Positions 45,231 through 53,544 of a DNA stretch of 64,000 nucleotides are shown in pieces (position 1 is the first letter of the stretch; each line of letters begins with the position of its first letter). Source of the DNA: Komarekiella atlantica HA4396-MV6. GTDB lineage: Bacteria > Cyanobacteriota > Cyanobacteriia > Cyanobacteriales > Nostocaceae. Under the pieces are notes generated by a model that did no database searches, was not told the origin of the DNA, and was given only the letters and a program-made list of their open reading frames with translations. Where the stretch lies: contig JAHHHK010000036.1 of the NCBI GenBank assembly GCA_019359395.1, forward strand, positions 1 to 64,000. Direction: 5' to 3'. Made by a program: the position numbers and the translations under genes.

Positions 45231-45577
45231 TAGACTTCTTGCAAAAATCGGAATAAGACCAAAATAAACCACAGCGAAAAGTTTGCGCGTCCGGGTTTCC
45301 CGGCGCAAAACTTTTCAAGACAGCGAAAAGTTCTGCAGGAGGGTTTCCCTCCGCAGGAAACTTTTCAAGACAGATGAACATAGATAAACACAGATAAATA
45401 TCGGTGTTTATCTATGGTTCAATTTAACAAATCTCGACTTATGCAAGAGACTCCATGAACAGAGTGAGCGCAAAGCGCACGCTATGCGAGCACAAAGAAG
45501 GAATGAAAATATTTCTTCCCCAGTCCCCATTCCCCAGTCCCCATTCCCCAATCCCCAATCCCCATTCCCCATTCCCC
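45231..45577. repeat. Composite MITE-like repeat, copy 1, with short-repeat tail
   Basis: This copy begins TAGACTTCTTGCAAAAATCG at 45231; the inverted end CGACTTATGCAAGAGACT finishes near 45451. Inside are two head-to-tail palindromic elements (about 45272-45323 and 45321-45373). The tail CCATGAACAGAGTGAGCGC and a run of CCCCATTCCCCAGT heptamer-type repeats (45517-45577) follow. The whole block recurs at 58441-58862 and, inverted, in part at 54539-54797. The spacer up to 45762 contains no gene. Confidence 0.8.
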
Positions 45578-45762
45578 AACCTTCGAGGGAGAATATTATG
45601 ACCGAGAAAATCCAAAATAATAAAGATACCTCTTTACTCGCCAAGAGGGATTCTGTGGAAATTAGCGGTAACTGAGTGGACATGATATGACATAATTTTT
45701 TGTTTAACCTTTGTAGACTGCGATTAATCGCGTGGCAAATAACAATACAGGAAGAAAAACTT

Positions 45763-46287
45763 ATGGGACTTTTCGATCAAATTCTTGGTGCCGTTGCTAA
45801 TCCCAATCAACAAGGCAGTTTGGGGCAGTTGGGGAGTATCATCAACACTGTGGATCAGTTGAGCAGTAGCACAGGAGCAGACTCTTCTACTATCCAATCA
45901 GTTTTATCAGTTGTAGGTGGTCAAGTGCGTTCTGCTTTACAACAAAAGCAAGCCACAGAGGGTAATCAAGCAGCGCAAAATCTGGTGAATCAATATGCTG
46001 GGAATTCTCCTAACCCCCAAGCTGTTAATTCGCTATTTTCTCCTAACATCCAACAACAGGTAGCTGAATTTGCTGCCCAGCGCACGGGGTTGAATGCTGG
46101 CACTATTCAACAATTGCTACCTCTACTTGTGCCTGTTGTGCTGAATTTCTTGAAATCTGGTGCGAATGCTCAGAATCCCCAAAGTGGCGGAAATCCCGTA
46201 CTCAATTCTTTCTTGGATGCAGACGGAGATGGCGATGTCGATATTGCTGACGCCATCCAGTTAGCTAGTCGCCATATCAGACGGTAA
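45763..46287 (+). CDS. DUF937/YidB-like protein
   Basis: The protein is 174 residues from ATG 45763, chosen because GGAAG lies about nine bases upstream and MGLFDQILGAVANP is a natural N-terminus. An upstream in-frame TTG at 45700 would run through repeat DNA. The body is glutamine/asparagine/serine-rich with IQSVLSVVGGQVRSALQQ and TIQQLLPLLVPVVLNFL helices, as in DUF937 (YidB) proteins. The C-terminus has DADGDGDVDIADA, an EF-hand/dockerin-like acidic loop that probably binds calcium. The function is unknown; no signal peptide. Confidence 0.75.
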   Translation: MGLFDQILGAVANPNQQGSLGQLGSIINTVDQLSSSTGADSSTIQSVLSVVGGQVRSALQQKQATEGNQAAQNLVNQYAGNSPNPQAVNSLFSPNIQQQVAEFAAQRTGLNAGTIQQLLPLLVPVVLNFLKSGANAQNPQSGGNPVLNSFLDADGDGDVDIADAIQLASRHIRR

Positions 46288-46659
46288 TAGGGTATTGTAG
46301 CAGTTCTGAATTTTGTGCAATACACTCTCGTTTGAGAAGTCAAAGAAAAATCTGAGTGGCTCGCGAATTTCGGTGACTCAGGACTAAGTAAAGTCAATGA
46401 AAATGAAAAGGGTAGGTTCCAGAAATCAATAAAGGAAAGACAAGGAGCAAGTCAAATTTATTGCCCAAGTTTTTGGAATCGCTGCATATAGAAGTTCTGA
46501 TTTGCATGAAATACAAAAAACCTCATTCCATCCTATTGAACACTCCTGTGTTTAAGGTTGGGGTGAGGTTTTAGAGCAAAGATAAAGTGTGCCGATGCAT
46601 TGGCAATGTAAGTCGATGCATTATCAATTTTATGTACATTCTTTTTTGCATTAGTACTT
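46288..46659. other. Spacer with extragenic palindromic repeat
   Basis: These 372 bases lie between the YidB-like and kinase genes. Apart from the palindrome at 46517-46572 (listed separately), no gene or RNA is recognised. Similar short ATGCATTG direct motifs occur near 46590-46625. Confidence 0.45.
46517..46572. repeat. Extragenic palindromic repeat, copy B
   Basis: This 56-base imperfect palindrome (AAAACCTCATTCCATCC left arm, GGTTGGGGTGAGGTTTT right arm, inner ACACTCCTGTGT) is the reverse-complement relative of the repeat at 6719-6772. Both arms end in A or T runs, so it could terminate transcription in either direction. Confidence 0.65.
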
Positions 46660-47286
46660 ATGAATAAATTAATCAATGAAACACGAGTGATTTTAATTGG
46701 CGGCTCCTCTCATGTAGGCAAATCGACCCTTGGCCAATCTTTGGCGGCGAAGCTTGGTTGGAGTTATCGTTCTACAGACAAACTCGCTCGGCATCCTGGC
46801 CGTCCTTGGGTAGGTACAAATGGAAAGGCTATTCCAGAACACGTAGCAGAACATTATGGGACTTCATCTGTCGGCGCTCTTTTTTTAGATGTATTGTCGC
46901 ATTATGAGAAAAATGTGTTGCCGCAGGTCGAGGCTATTGTTCATTCTCATGCGTCTGATTTATCAACGGAATGCCTTATCCTTGAAGGATCTGCGTTATG
47001 GCCCGGATTTGTTGCGAATTTAGTTGGCGAAAATGGTGTTAAAGCGATTTGGCTTACGGCTAGCGACCAACTCTTCTGTTACCGAATCTTTAGTGAAAGT
47101 AATTTTTATAATGTAGGTGAGGATAAAAAGCACCTAATTCAAAAGTTTCTGGGCCGTACCCTATTCTACAATAAACGCATGAGAGAGAAGGTTGAGCGTC
47201 TCGGATTTATATGTATTGATGTAGAATCTTTGTCAATAGCAGACGAACTTTCAAAAAAATGTATGGAATTGATGCAGGTTTCGTAA
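46660..47286 (+). CDS. P-loop kinase-like protein (2-phosphoglycerate-kinase/shikimate-kinase-like)
   Basis: This 208-residue P-loop NTPase has Walker A in ILIGGSSHVGKSTLGQS at about residues 11-27, SYRSTDKLARHPGRPW as a substrate or switch segment, and ECLILEGSALWPGF as a Walker-B-like strand. It resembles small-molecule kinases such as shikimate or 2-phosphoglycerate kinase, but no specific substrate is indicated. The start ATG is preceded by AT-rich sequence without a clear ribosome site. It appears monocistronic. Confidence 0.65.
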   Translation: MNKLINETRVILIGGSSHVGKSTLGQSLAAKLGWSYRSTDKLARHPGRPWVGTNGKAIPEHVAEHYGTSSVGALFLDVLSHYEKNVLPQVEAIVHSHASDLSTECLILEGSALWPGFVANLVGENGVKAIWLTASDQLFCYRIFSESNFYNVGEDKKHLIQKFLGRTLFYNKRMREKVERLGFICIDVESLSIADELSKKCMELMQVS

Positions 47287-47642
47287 ATGGGGGCGATTAG
47301 ACACACATCGTTAATAAGAGTGGAAAGTCGTTTTTCAATTTTGGAAAGTTAGTTTTTGAACGTAAGTAAACTGATTTATAAACCTGAATAGCCAGAGAGT
47401 TTTAACTAACAATCATCAGGAGCAACAGTCAGTGTATCGGTTGTGTTGCAATTTGCTATAAATGGAAAGCCTGAGTGTTATTTAATGTAAACGCGATCGC
47501 CTTTCATAATTTAGATGAATCCTCATTCTGATTCTTGACCAAACAATTCCCAATTAAAAATAATTATGATCCACTAACCTCTATGTAGTGATATCCTCAG
47601 CGATGAACGTCACATCTCGCAGTCTAAACAGAGAGATTAAAG
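47287..47642. other. Gene-free spacer
   Basis: These 356 bases lie between the kinase-like gene and the amino-acid permease. One HIP1 octamer is at about 47493. No reading frame, hairpin or repeat beyond short AT-rich motifs is recognised; the permease promoter is presumably here. Confidence 0.4.
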
Positions 47643-48938
47643 ATGTCACTTAAAAACTCACCGCCCCAACTGAAACGAGAGTTAGGGGTTGCTGGTGCAA
47701 CTCTGATGGGACTGGGTTCGATTGTTGGTACGGGTGTATTTGTTAGTATCGGGATTGCAGCGGGGATTGCTGGGCCTGCGGTAATTCTGGCGGTAGCAAT
47801 AGGGGCAATTGTCGCCACTTGCAATGGACTCAACAGCGCTCAGTTGGCGGCTAATCAACCTGTCAGTGGTGGCACTTATGAATATGGCTACAAGTATCTC
47901 ACTCCCGCCTTGGGTTTCACAGCCGGCTGGATGTTTTTGGTAGCAAAAACTGCTTCAGCTGCAACCGCAGCCTTGGGTTTTGCTGGTTACTTGCTAAACG
48001 CCGTAGGTTGGAGTTCCACTTGGACTGTTCCTATAGCCCTTTTATCTGTAGTAATTGTCACGCTAGTTGTTTTAAGTGGTATCCGGCGATCTAATGTTGC
48101 TAATACTGTAATTGTGTCGGTAACATTACTATCTTTAGGGTTCTTTGTTCTGGTTTGCTTACCAAGGGCCGCAGAGGTAGGGATTGATAATTTGACACCC
48201 TTTTTTACAAGTTCACCAGGGGCGATACTCCATGCTAGTGCCTTGATGTTTGTCGCCTACACAGGTTATGGTCGCATTGCCACAATGGGGGAAGAAGCAC
48301 GTTCCCCAAGGGAAACTATTCCGAAAGCCATGATTGTCTGTTTACTGCTGACAATGGTGCTTTACATAGCAGTAGCAGCAGTTGGGATTGGGGCTGTGGG
48401 AGCAGATGTCTTAGGCAATGCCACTTTACAGACAAAAGCCGCTCCCCTAGAGGTAGCAGTCCGTAGTGTTGCTGGTTCGGGTGCTGCCTTTGTCTTAGCT
48501 ATTGGGGCAATGACAGCGATGTTGGGTGTGCTACTGAACTTAATTTTGGGTTTATCCCGCGTGTTACTGGCAATGGGACGCCGCTCTGATGCTCCAAGAT
48601 TTTTAGCGCGTCTTAACCAACAACAGACAACGCCATACTGGGCTGTGTTATTTGTGGGAATAGCGATCGCTCTATTAGTACTGTTAGGCAATGTGAAAAC
48701 AACTTGGTCGTTTAGTGCCTTCAGTGTCTTAATTTACTACGCAGTTACCAATTTAGCAGCTTTACGCCTGAGTGCATCAGAGCGACTCTATCCTGTATGG
48801 GTGGGTTGGATAGGTCTTTTATCTTGCCTTTTCTTAGCTTTCTGGGTGGAATCTTCGATTTGGCAAGTGGGTTTAGGATTGATTGTTGCTGGGTTAATTT
48901 GGCATAAAGTTAGGCAGGCGATCGCGCGATCGGCGTAG
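47643..48938 (+). CDS. APC-family amino-acid permease
   Basis: This 431-residue protein with 12 predicted membrane helices has the APC signature near the N-terminus: LGVAGATLMGLGSIVGTGVF (unwound helix 1), GPAVILAVAIGAIVA, and the helix-6 region HASALMFVAYTGYGRIATMG. It is followed by EEARSPRETIPKA, the conserved loop of the family. It would symport or exchange an amino acid or amine across the inner membrane. The substrate is unknown. It starts with ATG at 47643 after AGAGATTAAAG. Confidence 0.88.
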   Translation: MSLKNSPPQLKRELGVAGATLMGLGSIVGTGVFVSIGIAAGIAGPAVILAVAIGAIVATCNGLNSAQLAANQPVSGGTYEYGYKYLTPALGFTAGWMFLVAKTASAATAALGFAGYLLNAVGWSSTWTVPIALLSVVIVTLVVLSGIRRSNVANTVIVSVTLLSLGFFVLVCLPRAAEVGIDNLTPFFTSSPGAILHASALMFVAYTGYGRIATMGEEARSPRETIPKAMIVCLLLTMVLYIAVAAVGIGAVGADVLGNATLQTKAAPLEVAVRSVAGSGAAFVLAIGAMTAMLGVLLNLILGLSRVLLAMGRRSDAPRFLARLNQQQTTPYWAVLFVGIAIALLVLLGNVKTTWSFSAFSVLIYYAVTNLAALRLSASERLYPVWVGWIGLLSCLFLAFWVESSIWQVGLGLIVAGLIWHKVRQAIARSA

Positions 48939-49179
48939 GATTATTTTTAAATCTCCAAATATCTCTCATCAGGATGAAATTAATTACTAACTATAGATAG
49001 TGGCGTTAGTAATTTAGGATAGCTAAAGTTATTTAATAGTCCAGCATTCACTGTTGTTGAGTCACAATACTAATCTTGATGTTGCTTGCGCTGCTGGCGA
49101 TTTTTTGCCTATCTGGGTAGTCTGGATTGCCTTAACTAGACGTTTCATTAGCACAGCGACAGACACTAGCAAAACAGAT

Positions 49180-49719
49180 ATGACAGATATGAAAGCAGAT
49201 GAACTCCTGAAAAACTATGCAGCAGGCGTAAGAGACTTCACCGCTGCCGATTTGAGTGAAGCAAATTTAAGAGAAGCTAATCTTAGTGGAGCAATTTTAG
49301 ATAGAGCCACATTAGACGGAGCTAATCTGAGCTATGCTAACTTAGCGCAAACCAGTTTGATTGAGGCAGATCTCAACGGAGCAAATTTGAGCCATGCCAA
49401 CCTCAGTGGGAGCAACTTAGGTGGAGCCATCTTGGATGGAGCCATTCTAGATGGAGCATTTTTAGATGGAGCTAACTTAAGTCAGGCTGATTTGACTGTT
49501 GCCAAACTCATTCAAGCAAACCTCAGCGAGGCGGAGTTACAAGAGGCAAACTTGAACGCTGCAAATTTAGATGGAGCCGATTTGAGTGGCGCAGATTTAA
49601 CCATAGCCGACTTGACTCAAGCGAATCTCACCCAAGCCGACTTGAACCAGACAAATTTGAGCGGAGCCAACTTAGATGGCGCCAATATAGAAGGAACAAT
49701 CCTGGATGAAAACTCTTGA
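49180..49719 (+). CDS. Pentapeptide-repeat protein
   Basis: The protein is about 179 residues from ATG 49180 (MTDMKADELLKNYAAG); the ATG at 49189 is equally plausible, while the in-frame TTG at 49054 would add residues unlike the family. From about residue 20 on it is almost entirely A(N/D)LXX units, such as ADLSEANLREANLSGAILDR, forming a right-handed quadrilateral beta helix of roughly 30 units. No signal peptide or extra domain is visible. Pentapeptide proteins are abundant in cyanobacteria, and the function of this one is unknown. Confidence 0.85.
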   Translation: MTDMKADELLKNYAAGVRDFTAADLSEANLREANLSGAILDRATLDGANLSYANLAQTSLIEADLNGANLSHANLSGSNLGGAILDGAILDGAFLDGANLSQADLTVAKLIQANLSEAELQEANLNAANLDGADLSGADLTIADLTQANLTQADLNQTNLSGANLDGANIEGTILDENS

Positions 49720-49756
49720 TTACACTCAATTTCAGATTAAAGCCATTCTATAAGCT

Positions 49757-49975
49757 AATACAGTTCAGTTAAGAATTTCTTCCTCTTCTTTGCGCTCTTT
49801 CTCTTGGAAAGTCTGAGCGGAGGAAACCTCTGCTCAGACTTTCCGCTGCGTCCTTCTCTACGAGACCAAGGCGTTGGCGGAAGCCTCTGTCTACGACACC
49901 AAGGCGAACGCAGAGAAGGCAGTTCGTTAAAAAATTGAATTTGACAAAGAGTTTTAGCCTTAACTGAACCGTATT
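49757..49975. mobile_element. MITE-like element with AATACRGTTCAGTTAAG ends
   Basis: The left end AATACAGTTCAGTTAAG (49757-49773) and inverted right end CTTAACTGAACCGTATT (49959-49975) match at 16 of 17 positions and enclose 219 bases. The centre holds a palindrome related to the GAAAAGTT family (49805-49851, TCTTGGAAAGTCTGAGCGG) and GCGTTGGCGGAAGCC. There is no transposase frame. The spacer 49720-50113 has no gene. Confidence 0.7.
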
Positions 49976-50113
49976 GTTATATAAGCAGCTTTTAGAGATT
50001 GTCTGATTTCCAGTCTCTAACTAGAATGCCTATTAGGAGGGCTACCGCCTCCTGACTTGCGTTAGAGCCGCATTAGACTACATTTCCAAAGTAGAAGCTG
50101 AATTATCTACTAC

Positions 50114-51022
50114 TCACGTATCATCACGATTTGACTCCCGTTGTGTCGTCTTCCGTGCCAAGCCCAGAAATGCTCTGACTGCTGGAGAGGAATCATGCTG
50201 CCGCCAAGCAAGATAAAGTTCGGTCTTAGGTGTCTGCTCTTGTAAGGGTTTGTAAATGACTCCGCTTCTATGGAAATTTTGCAAGGAGGCGGGAACGAAA
50301 GCGATGCCCAGTCCTGCTGCAACCAAGCCGATGATAGTTTGCATCTGAACTGCCTCCTGAACGACTTTCGGACGAAATCCAGCTTGTTGACAAATGCTAA
50401 TAATCTGCTCGTAAAAGATGGGCCCCATTTTGGCAGGAAATAGGATAAATAATTCATCTGCCAAAGTGGAGAGAGACACTTTGGCCTGGGCAGAGAGCGG
50501 ATGGGTTTGTGGCAACGCCAATACCAATGATTCTTGCAAAACGCATTCCATACTTAGACCTGGCTCGACGATCACAGAACGAACAATGCCAACATCAACC
50601 TGTTTATGATGCAAGGCTTGAATTTGCTCTTGCGTCGTCAGTTCATGCAATCGCAATTCTACAGCCGGAAACTGTTCTCGAAAGACACTTAAAATATCTG
50701 GCAGCACGGTATACGTTGCCGAGCCGACAAACCCGATAGCCAACCGTCCAACCTCACCCCGCCCTATCTGTTGTGTCACTTTAATCGCCTGTTCGAGTTG
50801 CGCTAACACTCCATAGGAGCGCTCTAAAAACACCTTGCCTGCTTCAGTCAGATGCACGTGTCGCTTCGTTCTCTCAAACAACTTGACGCCTAGTTCATCT
50901 TCCAAACTGCGAATCTGCTGACTGAGCGGGGGTTGGGAAATGTGCAACCGCTCTGCTGCTCGGCTAAAATGCAGCTCCTCAGCCACCGCGATGAAGTAGT
51001 GCAGATGCCGTAGTTCTATCAC
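50114..51022 (-). CDS. LysR-family transcriptional regulator
   Basis: This 302-residue regulator has an N-terminal winged HTH (residues 1-60; MIELRHLHYFIAVAEELHFS, RLHISQPPLSQQIRSLEDEL), a linker helix, and a C-terminal effector-binding domain (about 90-290; GRLAIGFVGSATYTVLPDIL). It resembles the BenM/CatM-like group that responds to aromatic or small organic ligands, but the ligand cannot be read. It is divergent from the SDR gene at 51138, the classic arrangement for autoregulation and control of the neighbour. The imperfect dyad CTAACCTATTAATCTTAG lies at 51033-51050. Confidence 0.88.
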   Translation of the reverse strand: MIELRHLHYFIAVAEELHFSRAAERLHISQPPLSQQIRSLEDELGVKLFERTKRHVHLTEAGKVFLERSYGVLAQLEQAIKVTQQIGRGEVGRLAIGFVGSATYTVLPDILSVFREQFPAVELRLHELTTQEQIQALHHKQVDVGIVRSVIVEPGLSMECVLQESLVLALPQTHPLSAQAKVSLSTLADELFILFPAKMGPIFYEQIISICQQAGFRPKVVQEAVQMQTIIGLVAAGLGIAFVPASLQNFHRSGVIYKPLQEQTPKTELYLAWRQHDSSPAVRAFLGLARKTTQRESNRDDT

Positions 51023-51137
51023 ATTTATATGTCTAACCTATTAATCTTAGTCAAATATATATTGGACAGTCACATGACTGTCTCCTATCGTAAGAAATAT
51101 GAGGCGCGTCTCATCATTTTTGTATTGGAGAAAACAA

Positions 51138-52019
51138 ATGAATTCAGACAAAAATCCTGTCGCTCCTAAAGTTTGGTTGATTACAGGATGTTCAACAGGG
51201 TTCGGACGTGCCCTAGCGGAAGCTGTTTTGAAGAAGGGTGACGAAGTGCTTGCTACTGCTCGCGAACCAGAGCAACTTCGCCCTTTGATTGAGGACTATC
51301 CAGAAACCGCAAAGGCTGTATATCTGGATGTAACGTTGTCCCAAGACATACAAGCAGCCGTTGATACAGCGATCGCCACATTTGGTCGAATTGATGTACT
51401 GGTCAACAATGCTGGCTATGGATTAATTGGAGCACTTGAAGAAGTCAATGATACTGATATTCGCCAACAGTTTGAAACCAACTTCTTTGGGGCGCTCCGT
51501 CTAATGCGAGCTGTCTTGCCCTTGATGCGTCAGCAAGGCAGCGGTCACATTGTGAATATGTCATCCACAGCAGGATTAGTGGGATTTGGTGGAAGCAGTA
51601 TCTACTGTGGCACTAAATTTGCCCTGGAAGGCACATCTGAAGCCCTGGCTAAAGAAGTCGAATCCTTTGGAATTAAAGTGACTTTAATTGAACCTGGGGC
51701 ATTTCGCACAAACTTTAACGGGCGCTCTCTGGCAGCAGCCGAACAATCCATTGATGCTTATGCGACCGTGAGCGGTGCTTCATTGCAGTGGTTTAAAGAG
51801 ATGGATGGTAAGCAACCTGGCAATCCAGCGAAAGCAGCGCAAGCCATCATTCAAGCCGTGGAAAGTCATCATCCACCGATGCGACTGGCGTTAGGCACAG
51901 ATGCCATGAGTCTGATTCAGGAAAAACTGGAATCGGTCAAAACGAATTTGGATGCTTGGCAGCAGGTGACTGTAAGTACGGATTATCCAAATAGGAACAG
52001 TGAGGTAATCGTTGGATAG
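51138..52019 (+). CDS. SDR-family oxidoreductase, probable LysR target
   Basis: This 293-residue short-chain dehydrogenase is read from ATG 51138, selected because TTGGAG is seven bases upstream; an upstream ATG at 51099 would add 13 atypical residues. The cofactor motif is GCSTGFGRALAEA near residue 20, then NNAGYG near 95, the catalytic serine in NMSSTAG and YCGTK for the Tyr-Lys pair near 160. The likely reaction is NAD(P)-dependent oxidation or reduction of an alcohol or ketone. The substrate is unknown. It is divergent from the LysR gene. Confidence 0.85.
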   Translation: MNSDKNPVAPKVWLITGCSTGFGRALAEAVLKKGDEVLATAREPEQLRPLIEDYPETAKAVYLDVTLSQDIQAAVDTAIATFGRIDVLVNNAGYGLIGALEEVNDTDIRQQFETNFFGALRLMRAVLPLMRQQGSGHIVNMSSTAGLVGFGGSSIYCGTKFALEGTSEALAKEVESFGIKVTLIEPGAFRTNFNGRSLAAAEQSIDAYATVSGASLQWFKEMDGKQPGNPAKAAQAIIQAVESHHPPMRLALGTDAMSLIQEKLESVKTNLDAWQQVTVSTDYPNRNSEVIVG

Positions 52020-52154
52020 CTAATACCAGTTCTCTTTGAAGGCGCACAGTATCTACAGCTATATGCAAGTCTAAAGAGACTTTCAACTCAACTAGATGCG
52101 ATCGCCCCAACGGTTCGGAAGATAGCCAGTCCACCCTCTACCATGAGAGGATGT

Positions 52155-52300
52155 TATGCAGAAACTTTCAACCTATTCACCTCTACGGAGCGTCTTATGC
52201 GGAAAGATTCGGCTTAAACAGCGGCTTTGGAGTATTACACAGAAACTTTCTGGCTATCCGCCTACTACGGGATCTTAGACAGAAACTTCAGTCTAATAAT
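52155..52300 (+). repeat. Degenerate ~40-bp tandem array (four units)
   Basis: Units begin at 52155 (TTATGCAGAAACTTTC), 52196 (TTATGCGGAAAGATTC), 52236 (TTACACAGAAACTTTC) and 52276 (TTAGACAGAAACTTCA), giving a period of 41, 40 and 40 bases. The second half of units one and three is also similar (CTATTCACCTCTACGGAGC versus CTATCCGCCTACTACGGGA). The period is not a multiple of three, so it is not a coding repeat. It lies in the leader region of the macrolide phosphotransferase gene. Confidence 0.65.
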
Positions 52301-52344
52301 AGTTATACAGCCAAGATTAAGTATTCTGGTACGTGGCAAGCGAC

Positions 52345-53262
52345 ATGATCAAAGATGTAAAATCGCATCAAGAAGTGCTGGAGTTAGCTCAAGAAAATAA
52401 TTTGAGAATCGAGGAAGGTTCAATTCAGTTCAATGAATCGGGTCTTGATTTTCAAGTAGTGCTAGCAAAAGATGCAGATGGAGTTCAGTGGATTCTACGT
52501 CTTCCTCGACGAGAAGATGTTCTGCAATCGATAGCTAAGGAAAAACAAACGCTGGAACTGATTGCTCCGCTGCTCAGCGTAGATGTGCCACGATGGACAG
52601 TCTGCACTGATGAACTGATTGCTTATCGGGCATTGAAAGGTGTACCAGCGGGAACGATCGATCCACAGGCAAAAGCTTATGTGTGGGAGATTAACCCAGC
52701 GAATGTGCCCGATCTATTTCATGAATCGTTGGCAAAGGGAATTGCTTCCTTGCATCGAGTTAGCCTTGAGAAGATACGAGTGGTGGGGCTTCCTGTTAAA
52801 ACCACCGAAGAAGTCCGTGTTGAGATGAAGCATAGGATGGATGCAGTCAAGAGCGAATTTGGTGTGGGTCATACGTTATGGGAACGCTGGCAATCCTGGC
52901 TTCATGACGATGAAATTTGGATGGGAGAAACAGTTTTAACTCACGGTGATCTACATGCTGGGCATATCCTGATTGACTCACAGGCACAAGTGACTGGATT
53001 CATCGATTGGACTGAAGCATCTGTCGCAAACCCGGCGACAGATTTTGTCGCCCACTACCGCACATTCGGTCAAGACGCTCTTACTAAGCTGATCTCGGCA
53101 TACGCAGAGGCAGGTGGGCACACGTGGTCAAGGATGGCAGAGCATGTGATTGAACTGAGCGCTACTTCTGGTATATACCTTGCGGAATTTGCGCTGAGGT
53201 CGGGTTTGGAGGAGTACAAACAAATGGCTGTGCAGTCGCTTTGTATGAACGAATCAGAGTAA
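52345..53262 (+). CDS. Macrolide 2'-phosphotransferase-like kinase (Mph family)
   Basis: The protein is 305 residues from ATG 52345; a GTG at 52333 is possible and neither has a strong ribosome site. It is an aminoglycoside-phosphotransferase-fold protein whose N-terminus (NESGLDFQVVLAKDADG then WILRLPRR) aligns with MphA/MphB-type enzymes. The catalytic loop is LTHGDLHAGHILID (HxDxxxxN-like) and the magnesium segment is GFIDWTEA. Mph enzymes phosphorylate the 2'-hydroxyl of the macrolide desosamine with GTP. In a cyanobacterium the natural substrate is uncertain. It is preceded by a degenerate tandem array. Confidence 0.8.
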   Translation: MIKDVKSHQEVLELAQENNLRIEEGSIQFNESGLDFQVVLAKDADGVQWILRLPRREDVLQSIAKEKQTLELIAPLLSVDVPRWTVCTDELIAYRALKGVPAGTIDPQAKAYVWEINPANVPDLFHESLAKGIASLHRVSLEKIRVVGLPVKTTEEVRVEMKHRMDAVKSEFGVGHTLWERWQSWLHDDEIWMGETVLTHGDLHAGHILIDSQAQVTGFIDWTEASVANPATDFVAHYRTFGQDALTKLISAYAEAGGHTWSRMAEHVIELSATSGIYLAEFALRSGLEEYKQMAVQSLCMNESE

Positions 53263-53439
53263 TAGATGTCTAAATACAGATGGAACACAATTTGTTGGTA
53301 GATGATGAGATCATCGCATTGCTGTATAACAATCCCATTGCACGCCGACCGCATCAAGTTGATCGGTGAGTTCACAAGGTTGCTAGCGGCGGGTGAACGG
53401 GGTCGTTAGACTGATCAAAAACCGTTGCATAAGTGCTTG

Positions 53440-53487
53440 GAGACAAATATCAATCACTGCAAAGAGACAAATATCAATCACTGCAAA
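53440..53487 (+). repeat. Perfect 24-bp direct duplication upstream of an SDR gene
   Basis: GAGACAAATATCAATCACTGCAAA occurs as 53440-53463 and again at 53464-53487 with no difference, ending 57 bases before the GTG start at 53545. Its position fits a duplicated regulator site or simply a recent slippage product. Confidence 0.85.
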
Positions 53488-53544
53488 GTTCTCATATCAC
53501 GCTACGCCCACTAAAATTCAGAATTTAAGTCAGGAGAAAGTTAA

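Noticed and set aside
45517-45577. Regular CCCCATTCCCCAGT run considered as a CRISPR or iteron array
   Set aside because: Units are 7 bases with no spacers. It fits the short heptamer repeats common in Nostoc-type genomes.
52151-52348. 65-codon plus-strand frame across the tandem array
   Set aside because: The array period of 40-41 bases is not a multiple of three, so repeated units are in different frames; no ribosome site.
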